Below, piece by piece: positions 1 to 10,470 of a stretch of DNA of 64,000 bases (positions are counted from its first letter, which is position 1; each line of letters begins with the position of its first letter). The notes beneath the pieces are model-generated. The model did not search any database and was not told the DNA's origin. It worked only from the letters and a program-made list of their open reading frames with translations. Origin of the DNA: Haloterrigena sp. H1 (GTDB lineage: Archaea > Halobacteriota > Halobacteria > Halobacteriales > Natrialbaceae). Position numbers and translations under genes: made by a program. The stretch spans positions 1,488,001-1,552,000 of the forward strand of contig NZ_SMZK01000001.1 in the NCBI RefSeq assembly GCF_005938085.1, read 5' to 3'.

Positions 1-155
1 CGATCCTCGTCGTACATGTATTGACCAGTCGCTCCACAGAGGGTACACTCGTAGGTCTCGGAGATCTCGTTGATCATCTCACCGTCCTCGAAGTAGACCC
101 GGCTCTGGGTTATCTGCAGGAACTGGGCGGTCTCACAGTTGGTGCAGGTGATCAT
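1..155 (-). CDS. Small zinc-ribbon protein, 3' part cut off by the window edge
   Basis: The visible 51 codons start at ATG 153-155 on the minus strand and read MITCTNCETAQFL... followed by YECTLCGATGQYMYDE. Two CxxC pairs (TCTNC and CTLC) form a probable four-cysteine zinc ribbon with a beta-hairpin spacer rich in acidic residues, as in many small haloarchaeal zinc-finger proteins of unknown job. The C-terminus lies outside the window, so full length is unknown. Function is not assigned; nucleic-acid binding or a structural role is the usual guess for such folds. Confidence 0.7.
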   Translation of the reverse strand, partial: MITCTNCETAQFLQITQSRVYFEDGEMINEISETYECTLCGATGQYMYDED

Positions 156-418
156 ACCCGTTCGATGGCCACCACCGGTTGTAGTTATCCGGCTTGTAAC
201 CGAAAGTGGGTGGCTTCTATGGGGGTATTATCTGTCTCTCCCGTTCAAATCGGGTGGCGATAGGAGCCACCCCCTGTATCCGGAGACTCGGCCGGGAGTA
301 ATCACTTCGTACCCATAGACGGAACCGGGTTCAGTCCCGAATACAGCTCGACCGATCCGACGGAGGAAAAACAGTTTTCCCGGCGAAATAAGAGTATAAA
401 CATCACACTTCTCGTCGG

Positions 419-1429
419 TTATCGATCGACGGAGATTCGATCGCCCGTTCGCGCCGCCTCGTATGCAGCCTCGGTCAGCGCGATCACCCGGAGTGCATCC
501 CGAACCGTCGCCGGCGGTTCGATCCCGTTCGCGACGCTCTCGATGAACGCGTCCGCCCGGGTCTGCTCGCTGCGAGGATCGACATAGGGAACATACTCCC
601 CAGCGTCGGCGTCAACTTCGACGACTTCCCGAGAGCCCCACTGAGTACCCTCGAGATAGATCGCTCCCTCGGCGTCCCAGACGTGAACGTGCTCGCGAAC
701 CGACGGAGCGTCGCCGTGGAACGCGAACGTGCCGGTCGCGCCGTTCTCGAAGCGCACATCGAGGTGTGCGCGCCGGTCGACTCGCTGCTGGTCGTCGTGG
801 AAATCCATACTCGCAGCGACCGACGTCGGCTCGAGACCGGTCGTCCAGAGGACGCCGTCTAGCACGTGGCTACCCGTGTCGTAGAGGAATCCGCCGCCGG
901 ACAGGTCGGGATCGAGTCGCCAAGTGTCCCACGACTCCTCGATCCAGCCCTGCGTGATCGAGGCGGTCAGCCACTGCGGATCGCGACCGGCGAACCGTCT
1001 GCGGGCCGTTCGAAATGCCGTTTGCAGGTGGCGCTGATAGCCGACCATCACGATTCGACCGCTTCGTTCGACGATCTCGACGAGTTCGCGTGCTCGCCCG
1101 AGGTCGGTGGTCAGCGGTTTGTCACAGTAGACGTGACAGCCCTGCTCTAGCGCGGCACGGACTTGCTCGTAGTGGAGCGTGTGCGGAGTTCCGACGAGCA
1201 CCGCGTCGAGCGGCGCGTTCGCGAGCATCCGCTCGTACGACGCATACTGCCTGTCTTCGGGAACGTCGAACGCGTGACCGACCTCGTCGCGAACGTCCGC
1301 CTCGAGATCACAGATCGCGCTGACGGTCGCGTCCGAGTGGCGGTGAAACTGCCCGCCGACGGTCGTTCCGATGTACCCGAGTCCCACGATGCCGAGTCGA
1401 AGTGGCCGTTGTCGACCCCCGTCGCGCAT
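419..1429 (-). CDS. Gfo/Idh/MocA family NAD(P)-dependent oxidoreductase
   Basis: A 336-residue protein. An N-terminal Rossmann fold is seen at residues 11-19 (LRLGIVGLGYIG, GxGxxG class), then the family signature DAVLVGTPHTLHYEQ and the catalytic-region EKP-like motif YCDKPLTTD, followed by the alpha/beta C-terminal domain with GGGFLYDTGSHVLD. Family members oxidise or reduce sugars, inositols and related alcohols; substrate cannot be told from sequence. I start at ATG 1427-1429 because the extra 32 residues of the longer reading frame are not family-like and the Rossmann strand begins 10 residues after this Met. The gene stands alone, with no operon partner in the same direction. Confidence 0.88.
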   Translation of the reverse strand: MRDGGRQRPLRLGIVGLGYIGTTVGGQFHRHSDATVSAICDLEADVRDEVGHAFDVPEDRQYASYERMLANAPLDAVLVGTPHTLHYEQVRAALEQGCHVYCDKPLTTDLGRARELVEIVERSGRIVMVGYQRHLQTAFRTARRRFAGRDPQWLTASITQGWIEESWDTWRLDPDLSGGGFLYDTGSHVLDGVLWTTGLEPTSVAASMDFHDDQQRVDRRAHLDVRFENGATGTFAFHGDAPSVREHVHVWDAEGAIYLEGTQWGSREVVEVDADAGEYVPYVDPRSEQTRADAFIESVANGIEPPATVRDALRVIALTEAAYEAARTGDRISVDR

Positions 1430-2255
1430 ACGATCTGAACGGACCGTAGCACTATCGTTCTGAAGGCGTCGCAAGCAAGCAACCACTGGCCGCCAATCGT
1501 TCGGGATCGTTTTGTGACTGCTCACCCGACTCGAGATCCGGGCTGCGGACGGACGGCCGCCGGGAAGTAACAGGATGCTACACGGCGTTACACGCTGCCT
1601 GCGTGTGGTTCGAGACCACTACGCCGTGCCAAGCGGCTGCATAACTATTGGTGAACCGTGCATCGACAAACGTGCGGGGTTGCAAACCCCCGCCGGGTAC
1701 ACGCTCGGCCCAAGCGACGTGCGAACAGCCGATTGCGTGCGTTCGTGCCCGGATCGCTCGGACGTGGACTCGCCCCCGCTTCGAGTACGCTCATGTCTCT
1801 CACGCCCAGGGCGGCTCCCCCGCTCCGCCCGGGTTTCCGATACACGACTCAAAGAGCGACGGCTCACGACTGGGATAACGACGGTTCTGGAGTCCGGCAG
1901 CGGCTGTGCAACCAGGATGTCTGTTCTTCTTTTCCTGATCGGCGACGTCATGAGCAGCTCAGTCTCTCGCGATCCGACTGCCTGACCACTGCCGTGACTC
2001 GAGCGTGTCGTCAGCTCCCGTGTCACGATCGAGTTATGTCCTTGAGACGTACCGTCTATTGCTTATCATGAAATTAGATCTATCTTATAGAATTCGACAC
2101 CTATCAGAATGCGAATGAATGCAGTACCGAAACCAACCAAAGCAAAATAATCACCGCACTTATGTCCGATTATATATTGTATAATGGGAATTAGTGCCCG
2201 TCTGGCGATATATATGTCGAATGGACTGTCGGTAACCATTTGGAACTGAGGTCGA
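1430..2255. other. Gene-free stretch, GC-rich then AT-rich
   Basis: No convincing gene here. Reading frames in the GC-rich half (1526-2030) give Arg/Ser-rich proteins unlike the acidic proteins around them and look spurious on both strands. The stretch has GC-rich hairpins (gcggggtt...aaccccgc near 1677-1697; an arm pair around 1806-1834) and a compact tRNA-like fold at 1581-1628. From about 2070 base composition turns AT-rich and stays so to about 2600, which is unusual for this genome and may mark an old insertion. Confidence 0.5.
1581..1628 (+). other. Compact fold with a tRNA T-arm-like hairpin
   Basis: An 8-bp perfect outer stem, CACGGCGT (1581-1588) with ACGCCGTG (1621-1628), encloses a hairpin ACACGC/GCGTGT (1590-1606) and an overlapping hairpin GTGG-TTCGAGA-CCAC (1605-1619). 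The last matches the tRNA T-arm consensus (G-TTCGA-xx-C) with a seven-base loop. There is no D-arm or anticodon arm, so this is not a functional tRNA. It could be a decayed tRNA, a tRNA-like element, or coincidence; the two inner hairpins share two bases and cannot both form fully. Confidence 0.25.
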
Positions 2256-2540
2256 TTATACGGAGAGGTGAATCGCGACTGTCCAACAAATACGCAGTAA
2301 TATGCCTGCGATGAAAAAGAGAAGAAGTTCTGAAGACTCCCAGTATGGCGGTTTTAGTGATCCAGTGACATGATTACGTACGGCTGGGTCTGACAGATGG
2401 TCCTCGGTGAGCAGACCACTATCTATCAGTATTTCGTCTATTATGTAAAACAGATAGCTATAGTACTGTCCGTAATAGCGACTGCCCACAGTGCGGGGTA
2501 CTCCGTTGGCCATCACCAGCACGGCTGGCACGGACGCCAA
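2256..2540 (-). CDS. Possible small membrane protein of unknown function in an AT-rich stretch
   Basis: A 94-residue frame rich in Tyr, Ile and Leu with one likely transmembrane helix near the C-terminus (LLLFFIAGILLRICWTVAIHL). It is neither acidic nor GC-biased like its neighbours. I do not recognise a family. It may be a real gene from a foreign element, a remnant, or chance; the composition shift from about 2070 to 2600 fits acquired DNA. No operon partner. Confidence 0.3.
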   Translation of the reverse strand: MASVPAVLVMANGVPRTVGSRYYGQYYSYLFYIIDEILIDSGLLTEDHLSDPAVRNHVTGSLKPPYWESSELLLFFIAGILLRICWTVAIHLSV

Positions 2541-2654
2541 CCGAACGCCGTTCGACTGTCTCGTTCAGGATTACATCCATATCAATGTAATTGACTTCTG
2601 CCTTCCGAACAGATTTCGTGACGCCGCTCTGAGATGAGTGTCGGGCACCCCTTC

Positions 2655-2738
2655 ATACGGACTTCTGTCAGTCATTTCCGGTGCAACCGCGACCCACACA
2701 CTGCAGTTGCACCGGTAACTCGGTACAGCAGACCGTAT
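2655..2738. repeat. Dispersed nested palindrome, copy 1
   Basis: An 84-bp element with ends ATACGGACTTCTGT and ACAGCAGACCGTAT, and an inner stem CCGGTGCAACCGC paired with GCAGTTGCACCGG. It lies 78 bp beyond the stop of maeB. Six other relatives lie at 9817, 15316, 22818, 25836 (half), 49960 and 58550. Confidence 0.85.
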
Positions 2739-2816
2739 CACTGTAGGCTCGGTCCCTGGTGGCCGCTTGCGCCTGATGATCGAATGGTTGCAATTCTGGC
2801 GAATCGCGTTCGCCGG

Positions 2817-5072
<2,256 letters not shown>

Positions 5073-5281
5073 TGATCTATCCGTGTGTCGCCGCTGCACC
5101 GGTAAAAGTGTACGGTTGTAGTCGAATATCCTGCTAACCGAAAACATACGTCGATAGAGCCGCCAGGTCGTGTCGGGAGTCATCCGTGACCAGGCAGTAC
5201 TCGTCGCGGCTGTTTCCACTCGGTCAGTTCGGTAGCCACCCACCGCTCGTTCGGGACGCTTGCGACTGCTGTCCCAATCAC

Positions 5282-5291
5282 AACATTTGTA
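5282..5291 (+). promoter_or_regulatory. TATA-like box of rdfA
   Basis: AACATTTGTA centred about 28 bp before the ATG at 5316, the spacing expected for a leaderless haloarchaeal transcript. Confidence 0.45.
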
Positions 5292-5315
5292 CGGTGGGCA
5301 TCACTGCCATTCGGT

Positions 5316-5939
5316 ATGGCTGACGACTCGAGTCGCCGCCAAACCAAAGTCGAACGCGTGATAGACGAGTACGGCCTCGAGTCGTGGGGTGACCGTCTCG
5401 AGGCGGCGTGGGTCGGCGACGGGATGGAGCGAACGAGCCTTCGAGATCTCGCTGACGAGTTCAATCGGGCCGTCCTTCGAGCAGCCATCCGCGACGCCGG
5501 TGGGTCGGTGCTCGATTCCGACATCGACCCGCTCTACCGGACGCTCACCGACGACGATGTCTCTCGATCCGACGCGGTCAGAAAACGCCGCGAACTGGAA
5601 CGAACGGGCGTCGACGTCGATGCCGTCAGGTCGGACTTCGTCACCCACCAAACGATCTATACGTACCTGACGAACGTTCGCGATGCGTCGCTTCCCGAGA
5701 CCGACACCGAGGACCGACTCGAGCGAAAGACGGAAACGATCCAGCGACTCGCTGGCCGAACGCAAGTCGTCACCGAATCCACCCTCGAGGAGTTAGGGAA
5801 GGCAGCGGAGATCGCAGACCGAGACTACGAGGTGTTCGTCGATGTCCGGACGATCTGTGGCAACTGCGGGGCGGATTATCCGATCGCCACGCTCCTCGAG
5901 CAGGGTGGCTGTGACTGTGACGCCGATGGACAACTGTAA
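5316..5939 (+). CDS. rdfA: Rod-determining factor RdfA
   Basis: A 207-residue protein of the haloarchaeal RdfA family, first defined in Haloferax volcanii, where its loss blocks rod-shaped cells. The N-terminal half is helical and HTH-like (KVERVIDEYGLESWGDRLEAAW, then RTSLRDLADEFNRAVL). The centre contains the conserved stretch DFVTHQTIYTYLTNVR, and the C-terminus ends in a cysteine cluster (CGNCGADYPI...GGCDCD) that could bind zinc. The next gene, 39 bp downstream, encodes an SMC-related ATPase; this pairing is typical and suggests joint action in cell-shape control. The family assignment is by recognition; the molecular mechanism is not known to me. Confidence 0.85.
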   Translation: MADDSSRRQTKVERVIDEYGLESWGDRLEAAWVGDGMERTSLRDLADEFNRAVLRAAIRDAGGSVLDSDIDPLYRTLTDDDVSRSDAVRKRRELERTGVDVDAVRSDFVTHQTIYTYLTNVRDASLPETDTEDRLERKTETIQRLAGRTQVVTESTLEELGKAAEIADRDYEVFVDVRTICGNCGADYPIATLLEQGGCDCDADGQL

Positions 5940-5947
5940 CCAAACAA

Positions 5948-5957
5948 CATTTATATT
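5948..5957 (+). promoter_or_regulatory. TATA box of the SMC-related gene
   Basis: ACATTTATATTC lies about 27 bp before the GTG start at 5979. This implies a separate leaderless promoter in the 39-bp gap after rdfA, and supports the GTG as the start. Confidence 0.6.
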
Positions 5958-5978
5958 CGTTGGCGAGAACCACCCCTC

Positions 5979-7928
5979 GTGTCATCTCCAGCGTCAGTCA
6001 CCTCCTCGATTACCGTTCTGGCGGAGAATATCGGCGGTATCGATAGCACCGAGGTCACACTCACACCCGGCGTGAACGTGTTGACCGGTCGGAACGCGAC
6101 GAATCGAACGTCGTTTCTCCAGACGATCATGGCGGCGCTGGGGAGCCGTCACACCTCACTGAAAGGTGACGCAGACGCCGGTCACGTCGAACTGACGCTC
6201 GACGGCCAGCAGTACACGCGCGTGCTCGAGCGACGAAACGGCGAGGTCGTCTTCGACGGCGATCCCTACCTCGACGATCCCGAGCTAGCTGATCTCTTTG
6301 CCTTCCAACTCGAGTCCAACGAAGCGCGCCGCGCCGTCAGAAACGGCGACGACCTGCGCGAACTCATCATGCGCCCGATCGATACGGACGAGATCGAGGC
6401 CGAAATCGAATCCCTCGAGGCCGACAAACGCGACCTCGACGACCGGCTCGAACACCTCGCACAGCTCGAGACCGAGCTCCCCGGGCTCGAAGAAGAGCGA
6501 ACCGCCCTCGACGACGAGATCGAGTCGGTAACCGACCGGATCACCGACCTCGAAACCGACCTCGACGAGTTCGAACTCGACATCGAGGCGAGCCACGCCC
6601 GGAAAGACGCGATCGAGTCGGCGTTTGCCGACCTCCAGGCGGCGCGAACCGAACTCGAGTCCATCGAATACGATCTCGAGACCGAACGGGAGAGTTACGC
6701 CGAACTCGAGGCCGAACGCGACGACCTTCAGGCGGAACTGGCCGCCCTCGACGACGAGCAGACGTCGCCGGACCGACTCGAGGGGCGGATTCAGGAGCTT
6801 CGCGCTCGGAAGCGGTCGCTCGATACGACCGTCAGCGAACTCCAGAGTGTGATCCGATTCAACGAGGATCGACTCGGGGACGACGGCTTCGAGGTCGAAC
6901 TCGAGGAACCTGCCGACTCGGAGACCGAAACCGACGGCGACATCACCGAGCAACTTCTCGCCGACGACGTCGTCTGCTGGACGTGTGGCTCACACGTCGA
7001 TCGCGGCCGGATCGAGTCGACACTCGAGCGGCTCCGATCGCTTCGCCAACGAAAACTCGACGAACGGAGCGAGTTGCAGGTGCAACTCGACGACCTCGCG
7101 AGCCGTCGGAAAACGCTTCGTGAGCGAGCGCAAAAACGAGGTGAACTCGAAACGCGACTTTCGGCGATCGAGAACGATCTCGAGCGCCGACAGCAACGCA
7201 TCGAGGAACTCGAGGCCGAGCGCGACGAGCAGCGAGCCCGCGTTACTGACCTCGAATCGGACGCCGACACGTTCGAGAACGCGGAGTATGGCGACGTCAT
7301 CGAGACTCACCGCGAACTGAATCGCCTCGAACTCGAACGCGAGACCATCGAGGCCGAACGCGACGACCTGCAGGCTCGAATCGACGAGATCGAGGCCACC
7401 CTCGCGGACCGGGGCGACCTCGAGGATCGACGCGAGACCGTCGAGGAAGCCCTCACCGAGTGTCGGACCCGCGTCAACCGGCTCGAGGAAACCGCCGTCG
7501 ACGCGTTCAACGAGCACATGGACTCGATTCTCTCGTTGCTCGAGTACGAGAACCTCGATCGCATCTGGATCGACCGCCGCGAGAAGACGGTCCGTGAGGG
7601 TCGTCGGACGGTCACGAAAACGACGTTCGATCTGCACATCGTCCGCTCGACCGCAGACGGGACGAGCTACGAGGACACGATCGATCACCTCTCGGAGAGC
7701 GAACGCGAGGTCACGGGCCTGATCGTTGCACTCGCCGGTTATCTGGTTCACGACGTCTACGACGTCGTTCCGTTCATGCTGCTGGATTCGCTCGAGGCGA
7801 TCGACGCGGATCGGATCGCCGCCCTCGTCGAATACCTTGAGGAATACGCCGACTGTCTCGTCGTCGCCTTGCTCCGTGAGGACGCCGAAGCGCTCTCGGA
7901 CTCGTATTCGTACGTGCGGGAGATATAG
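5979..7928 (+). CDS. Archaea-specific SMC-related ATPase (Sph-type), partner of RdfA
   Basis: A 649-residue protein with SMC/Rad50 layout. An N-terminal ATPase half (residues 12-90) is followed by a long coiled coil rich in Leu-Glu-Arg heptads. A zinc-hook-like CWTC (residues 333-336) sits at the turn, then a returning coiled coil and a C-terminal ATPase half with HLSESEREVTGLIVALAGYL (signature) and VPFMLLDSLEAID (Walker B). The Walker A position reads GRNATNRTS (37-45), where the usual Gly-Lys is Asn-Arg; I believe this is typical of this archaeal family rather than damage. The Walker B acidic pair is D-S rather than D-E. Start is GTG 5979, set by the TATA box and family-like N-terminus. 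Role inferred from the rdfA linkage: chromosome or cell-shape organisation. Confidence 0.85.
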   Translation: MSSPASVTSSITVLAENIGGIDSTEVTLTPGVNVLTGRNATNRTSFLQTIMAALGSRHTSLKGDADAGHVELTLDGQQYTRVLERRNGEVVFDGDPYLDDPELADLFAFQLESNEARRAVRNGDDLRELIMRPIDTDEIEAEIESLEADKRDLDDRLEHLAQLETELPGLEEERTALDDEIESVTDRITDLETDLDEFELDIEASHARKDAIESAFADLQAARTELESIEYDLETERESYAELEAERDDLQAELAALDDEQTSPDRLEGRIQELRARKRSLDTTVSELQSVIRFNEDRLGDDGFEVELEEPADSETETDGDITEQLLADDVVCWTCGSHVDRGRIESTLERLRSLRQRKLDERSELQVQLDDLASRRKTLRERAQKRGELETRLSAIENDLERRQQRIEELEAERDEQRARVTDLESDADTFENAEYGDVIETHRELNRLELERETIEAERDDLQARIDEIEATLADRGDLEDRRETVEEALTECRTRVNRLEETAVDAFNEHMDSILSLLEYENLDRIWIDRREKTVREGRRTVTKTTFDLHIVRSTADGTSYEDTIDHLSESEREVTGLIVALAGYLVHDVYDVVPFMLLDSLEAIDADRIAALVEYLEEYADCLVVALLREDAEALSDSYSYVREI

Positions 7929-7955
7929 ACAGCACGCCACTGCGGGGCGCACACG

Positions 7956-8516
7956 CTACTCGTCGGTCTCCGTCAGGTTCTCGAGGAAGGCGTCGCCGAG
8001 GATGACCACCAACACCGCGCCGATGAGGTCGAACACGAGATCGAGGGCGGTGTCGACTTTTCCGTAGGATACGAGCAGCGGTTCCCAGCCGAGGCGGTTC
8101 GCCGTCGCGTGGATGGCGTACTCGCCGATCTCCCACAGGACGCCGGCGCAGGTGACGACGCCGATGACTCGAGTGTGGGGTTCCCGATCGTTTCGACGGG
8201 CCGCGGCGAAGGTGAGGCCGCCGAGTAGCGTCGCCGAGTGGGTGTGTGTCATATGATCCCACCACCAGACGTCGTCGTAGGGACCGAGCATGCCGATGGC
8301 GTGGGTGAGCATCGCGCTGTTGAGATATACGCGTTGCCACGGCCGGAAGGTCACGTCGTATCGGCGCTCGAGGTGGCCGGGGAGGTACGTCGCCACAAGC
8401 GCGATGAGTGCGTTGACGATCGCTCCCGGATCCCGCCGCCGGTACCCGACAGCGACCACGGCGAGAAGCGAATATCGGATCCCACGTTCGGCCTCTGTCG
8501 CTACCGACGTTTGCAT
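7956..8516 (-). CDS. Multi-pass membrane protein, DUF2238/YjdF-like
   Basis: A 186-residue protein with four or five predicted membrane segments. The motif DDVWWWDHMTHTHSATLLGG, then LWEIGEYAIH and GKVDTALDLVFDLIGA, resemble the YjdF/DUF2238 family, whose conserved WD...H, E and D...D residues lie near membrane faces. Biochemical role unknown. ATG 8514-8516 is preferred over an upstream GTG (8526-8528) because a TATA-like TCTTATCAG sits about 33 bp before it. It ends 27 bp from the convergent SMC-related gene. Confidence 0.65.
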   Translation of the reverse strand: MQTSVATEAERGIRYSLLAVVAVGYRRRDPGAIVNALIALVATYLPGHLERRYDVTFRPWQRVYLNSAMLTHAIGMLGPYDDVWWWDHMTHTHSATLLGGLTFAAARRNDREPHTRVIGVVTCAGVLWEIGEYAIHATANRLGWEPLLVSYGKVDTALDLVFDLIGAVLVVILGDAFLENLTETDE

Positions 8517-8602
8517 GTGTTTGCTCACAGATTACAGCCAGATCTGATAAGACTTCCGACAGAAATCACGTCCGTGCATCGTTCGACCGATGCCGCCGGC
8601 GA

Positions 8603-9232
8603 TCAGTCGATGTGGTCGGGGATGTACCGTGCGGGCAGCCGCGCCAACAGATGGTCCGGAATCGTCTGCAGCAGATAGCCCGCGATCAGCACCTCGGCGA
8701 TCGCCGGGAGCAGTCGTCGCACGGCGGTATAGACGACCGCGACCACCACAGCCGCGCCGACGACCGCGCGGAGGCCCCCCTCGAGTGCGAACAGCAGTGG
8801 GCCAGCGACGGCGATCGAGAGGACCAGATCCTCGGGTGCACCGTCGTACCGGATCCATCGCCGCGGCGCGAGCCAGCGGTCGTGGTGATGGTTGTAGACG
8901 GCCCGGCTCGAGGTCGCTTCCCAGGGTCGGAGCTCGAGTCCGCCGCCGAAGACGTCCATCACGCTGTGGGTGGCCGCGCCGAGGAGTACCATCGCTGCGG
9001 CGATCGTCGCCGCCGTCGGGACGACCACGGCGACCGGTGCTGCGACGGCGGTGAGTGCCGAGTAGTAGACTGGATAGTGTAGCGTCTTCCGGTGACCGAT
9101 GTACATATCCAGATCCGGAATGAGGCCACCGAGTAGCCCTGCCGTGAGCGCGACGTTGGCGTGCTCGGGAGCGGCGACCGCGACGGGGAGTGCAAGCGCC
9201 AGCCCGACGAGCACGTGCGTTGGCAGCATCAT
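8603..9232 (-). CDS. Membrane-bound metal-dependent hydrolase, YdjM/DUF457 family
   Basis: A 209-residue protein beginning MMLPTHVLVGLALALPVA, with GGLIPDLDMYIGHRKTLHYP and GAATHSVMDVFGGGLELRPW. The scattered His/Asp residues (THV, PDLD, GHR, H-YP, THSVMD) are the expected metal-ligand pattern of the YdjM/DUF457 membrane hydrolases (LexA-regulated in E. coli). Several hydrophobic segments follow. Two adjacent ATGs (9232 and 9229) are possible starts. The stop lies 87 bp ahead of the next membrane gene's ATG in the same direction, so co-transcription is possible. Confidence 0.8.
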   Translation of the reverse strand: MMLPTHVLVGLALALPVAVAAPEHANVALTAGLLGGLIPDLDMYIGHRKTLHYPVYYSALTAVAAPVAVVVPTAATIAAAMVLLGAATHSVMDVFGGGLELRPWEATSSRAVYNHHHDRWLAPRRWIRYDGAPEDLVLSIAVAGPLLFALEGGLRAVVGAAVVVAVVYTAVRRLLPAIAEVLIAGYLLQTIPDHLLARLPARYIPDHID

Positions 9233-9384
9233 TGTGTTACATTACAGGCGACACAACCCTTTGAGTATGTCGGTTAGTTTGCTATGTCGACACGAACCGT
9301 ACGAGTGTCGATATCGCTGTCGACGTGCCGGTATGGCAGTCGTCATTGGGGTAGGTACATCAGCCGGCTAAGTCCGCCATACAT

Positions 9385-9807
9385 TCAGTACGGAGGTCGC
9401 TGTTGCCGGATGACGCCTGCGAGCTCCTGTTGTTCGTCCGCGAGGAGTTCGTTGAGGTCGTCGATCGTGATGATGCCTGTTAGAGCGCCGTCCGAGTCCG
9501 TCACGGGAAGCCGTCGGACGCCGTGTTCGCTCATCAGTTCGGTGGCGTGGTAGAAGCCCGCTCGATCTTCGATCGTACACAGGTCTTCCGACATCACGTC
9601 TTCGGCGACGACCTGGTTCGGATCGGTTCCGGACGCGAGAAGTCGCATCACCAGATCGCGATCGGTCACGATCCCGACCGGTGCGCCGTCGTCGGTAATC
9701 ACGACGCAGCCGACACCTTCGTCTTGCATCGTCGTTGCAAGTTCCTGAATCGATTCGTCGGGCGCGGCCGTGACGATGTCGCTTCGTGCGAGATTTTGCA
9801 CTGGCAT
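9385..9807 (-). CDS. Two-CBS-domain regulatory protein
   Basis: A 140-residue protein made of a tandem CBS pair: MPVQNLARSDIVTAAPDESIQELATTMQDEGVGCVVITDDGAPVGIVTDRDLVMRLL, then EDVMSEDLCTIEDRAGFYHATELMSEHGVRRLPVTDSDGALTGIITIDDLNELL. CBS pairs sense adenine nucleotides and usually regulate a partner; stand-alone forms are common in haloarchaea and the partner here is unknown. I start at ATG 9805-9807 because the frame upstream translates the palindromic repeat (9817-9872), not protein. A TATA-like element near 9898-9904 would place the whole repeat in the 5' leader. Confidence 0.88.
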   Translation of the reverse strand: MPVQNLARSDIVTAAPDESIQELATTMQDEGVGCVVITDDGAPVGIVTDRDLVMRLLASGTDPNQVVAEDVMSEDLCTIEDRAGFYHATELMSEHGVRRLPVTDSDGALTGIITIDDLNELLADEQQELAGVIRQQRPPY

Positions 9808-10134
9808 GGGTGGCTCGTACGGTCTGCTGTCAGTAGGTTGCTGCTCCGGTAACTCGTGACAGCAGACCGTATCACTCGTCGGTCCCACGACCAGTAGCAT
9901 AATCCCTCGCAGCTATCAACGTTCCAATGTGATCGGCGGTTTCCGTGATTTCATTTTGCGACCGATCGCAGGCACGTCCTCGAGAGAGCTGCAGACTCTC
10001 AGCAATGCGCGGCGGTGAGAGCGGGCCGGGCGCTCGCCGTCCAGTATGCGGTCCGAGGTGGTGCTGTCGTTCTCGTCGGTCGACCCGTTTCTGTCGGTTC
10101 ACGCTGTGTGGCTCCGCCTGCCGTCGTGGATGGA
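9808..10134. other. Intergenic region with palindrome copy 2
   Basis: Holds the short repeat at 9817-9872 and a TATA-like GGATTATGC near 9898-9904 (minus strand) that probably serves the CBS gene. Beyond that, to the end of the cyd operon, I see GC-rich sequence without a plausible gene. Confidence 0.5.
9817..9872. repeat. Dispersed nested palindrome, copy 2 (internally deleted)
   Basis: A 56-bp version with perfect 13-bp ends, TACGGTCTGCTGT and ACAGCAGACCGTA, but without the full inner stem found in the other copies. It sits 10 bp upstream of the CBS gene start, the only copy at a 5' end. Confidence 0.8.
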
Positions 10135-10470
10135 CTATTCCGGTGACCGGGCGGGCCGTTCCACCCGGAGCCATTCCTTGACGAGTTCGTTGACATTGTG
10201 AAAGACGATGGCGACGCTCAGCAGGGTCGTCAGCAGATAGATCACGAAGCCGGGCGGGCCGCCGATCGACACACCGAGGATGCCGCCTAAGATGCCGACG
10301 ACGGTGAGCTCGAGCCACGTGACCAGGATCCGCGATCCGAGTCGGGGCGGTGACGACTGTGGCGTCTCTGAGTCGGTCGGTGACCGACGTTCGGATCGAT
10401 CGGGTGCGTCCGCGTCGCGAACGTGGTGGTCGCTGTCGTCGGAACGGCTGTCGTCGTCCTCGAGTGCCAT
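10135..10470 (-). CDS. Small two-helix membrane protein coupled to cydAB
   Basis: A 111-residue protein with an acidic disordered N-terminus (about residues 1-40) and two hydrophobic segments (ILVTWLELTVVGILGGILGVSI and GFVIYLLTTLLSVAIVFHNVNELVKEWLRVE). Its ATG overlaps the cydB stop (ATGA at 10467-10470 region), so it is translated with the oxidase. Bacterial bd oxidases have small subunits (CydX/CydH) but this is larger and not clearly homologous. I infer an accessory or assembly role; the family is not recognised. Confidence 0.7.
   Translation of the reverse strand: MALEDDDSRSDDSDHHVRDADAPDRSERRSPTDSETPQSSPPRLGSRILVTWLELTVVGILGGILGVSIGGPPGFVIYLLTTLLSVAIVFHNVNELVKEWLRVERPARSPE

Noticed and set aside
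1575..2071. Several overlapping frames upstream of the oxidoreductase gene
   Set aside because: Arg/Ser-rich products with no acidic bias and no family; also looked for SRP RNA and RNase P RNA signatures and found none.
6990..7952. Minus-strand frame of 320 codons
   Set aside because: Antisense to the coiled-coil part of the SMC-related gene; repetitive coiled-coil codons create it.
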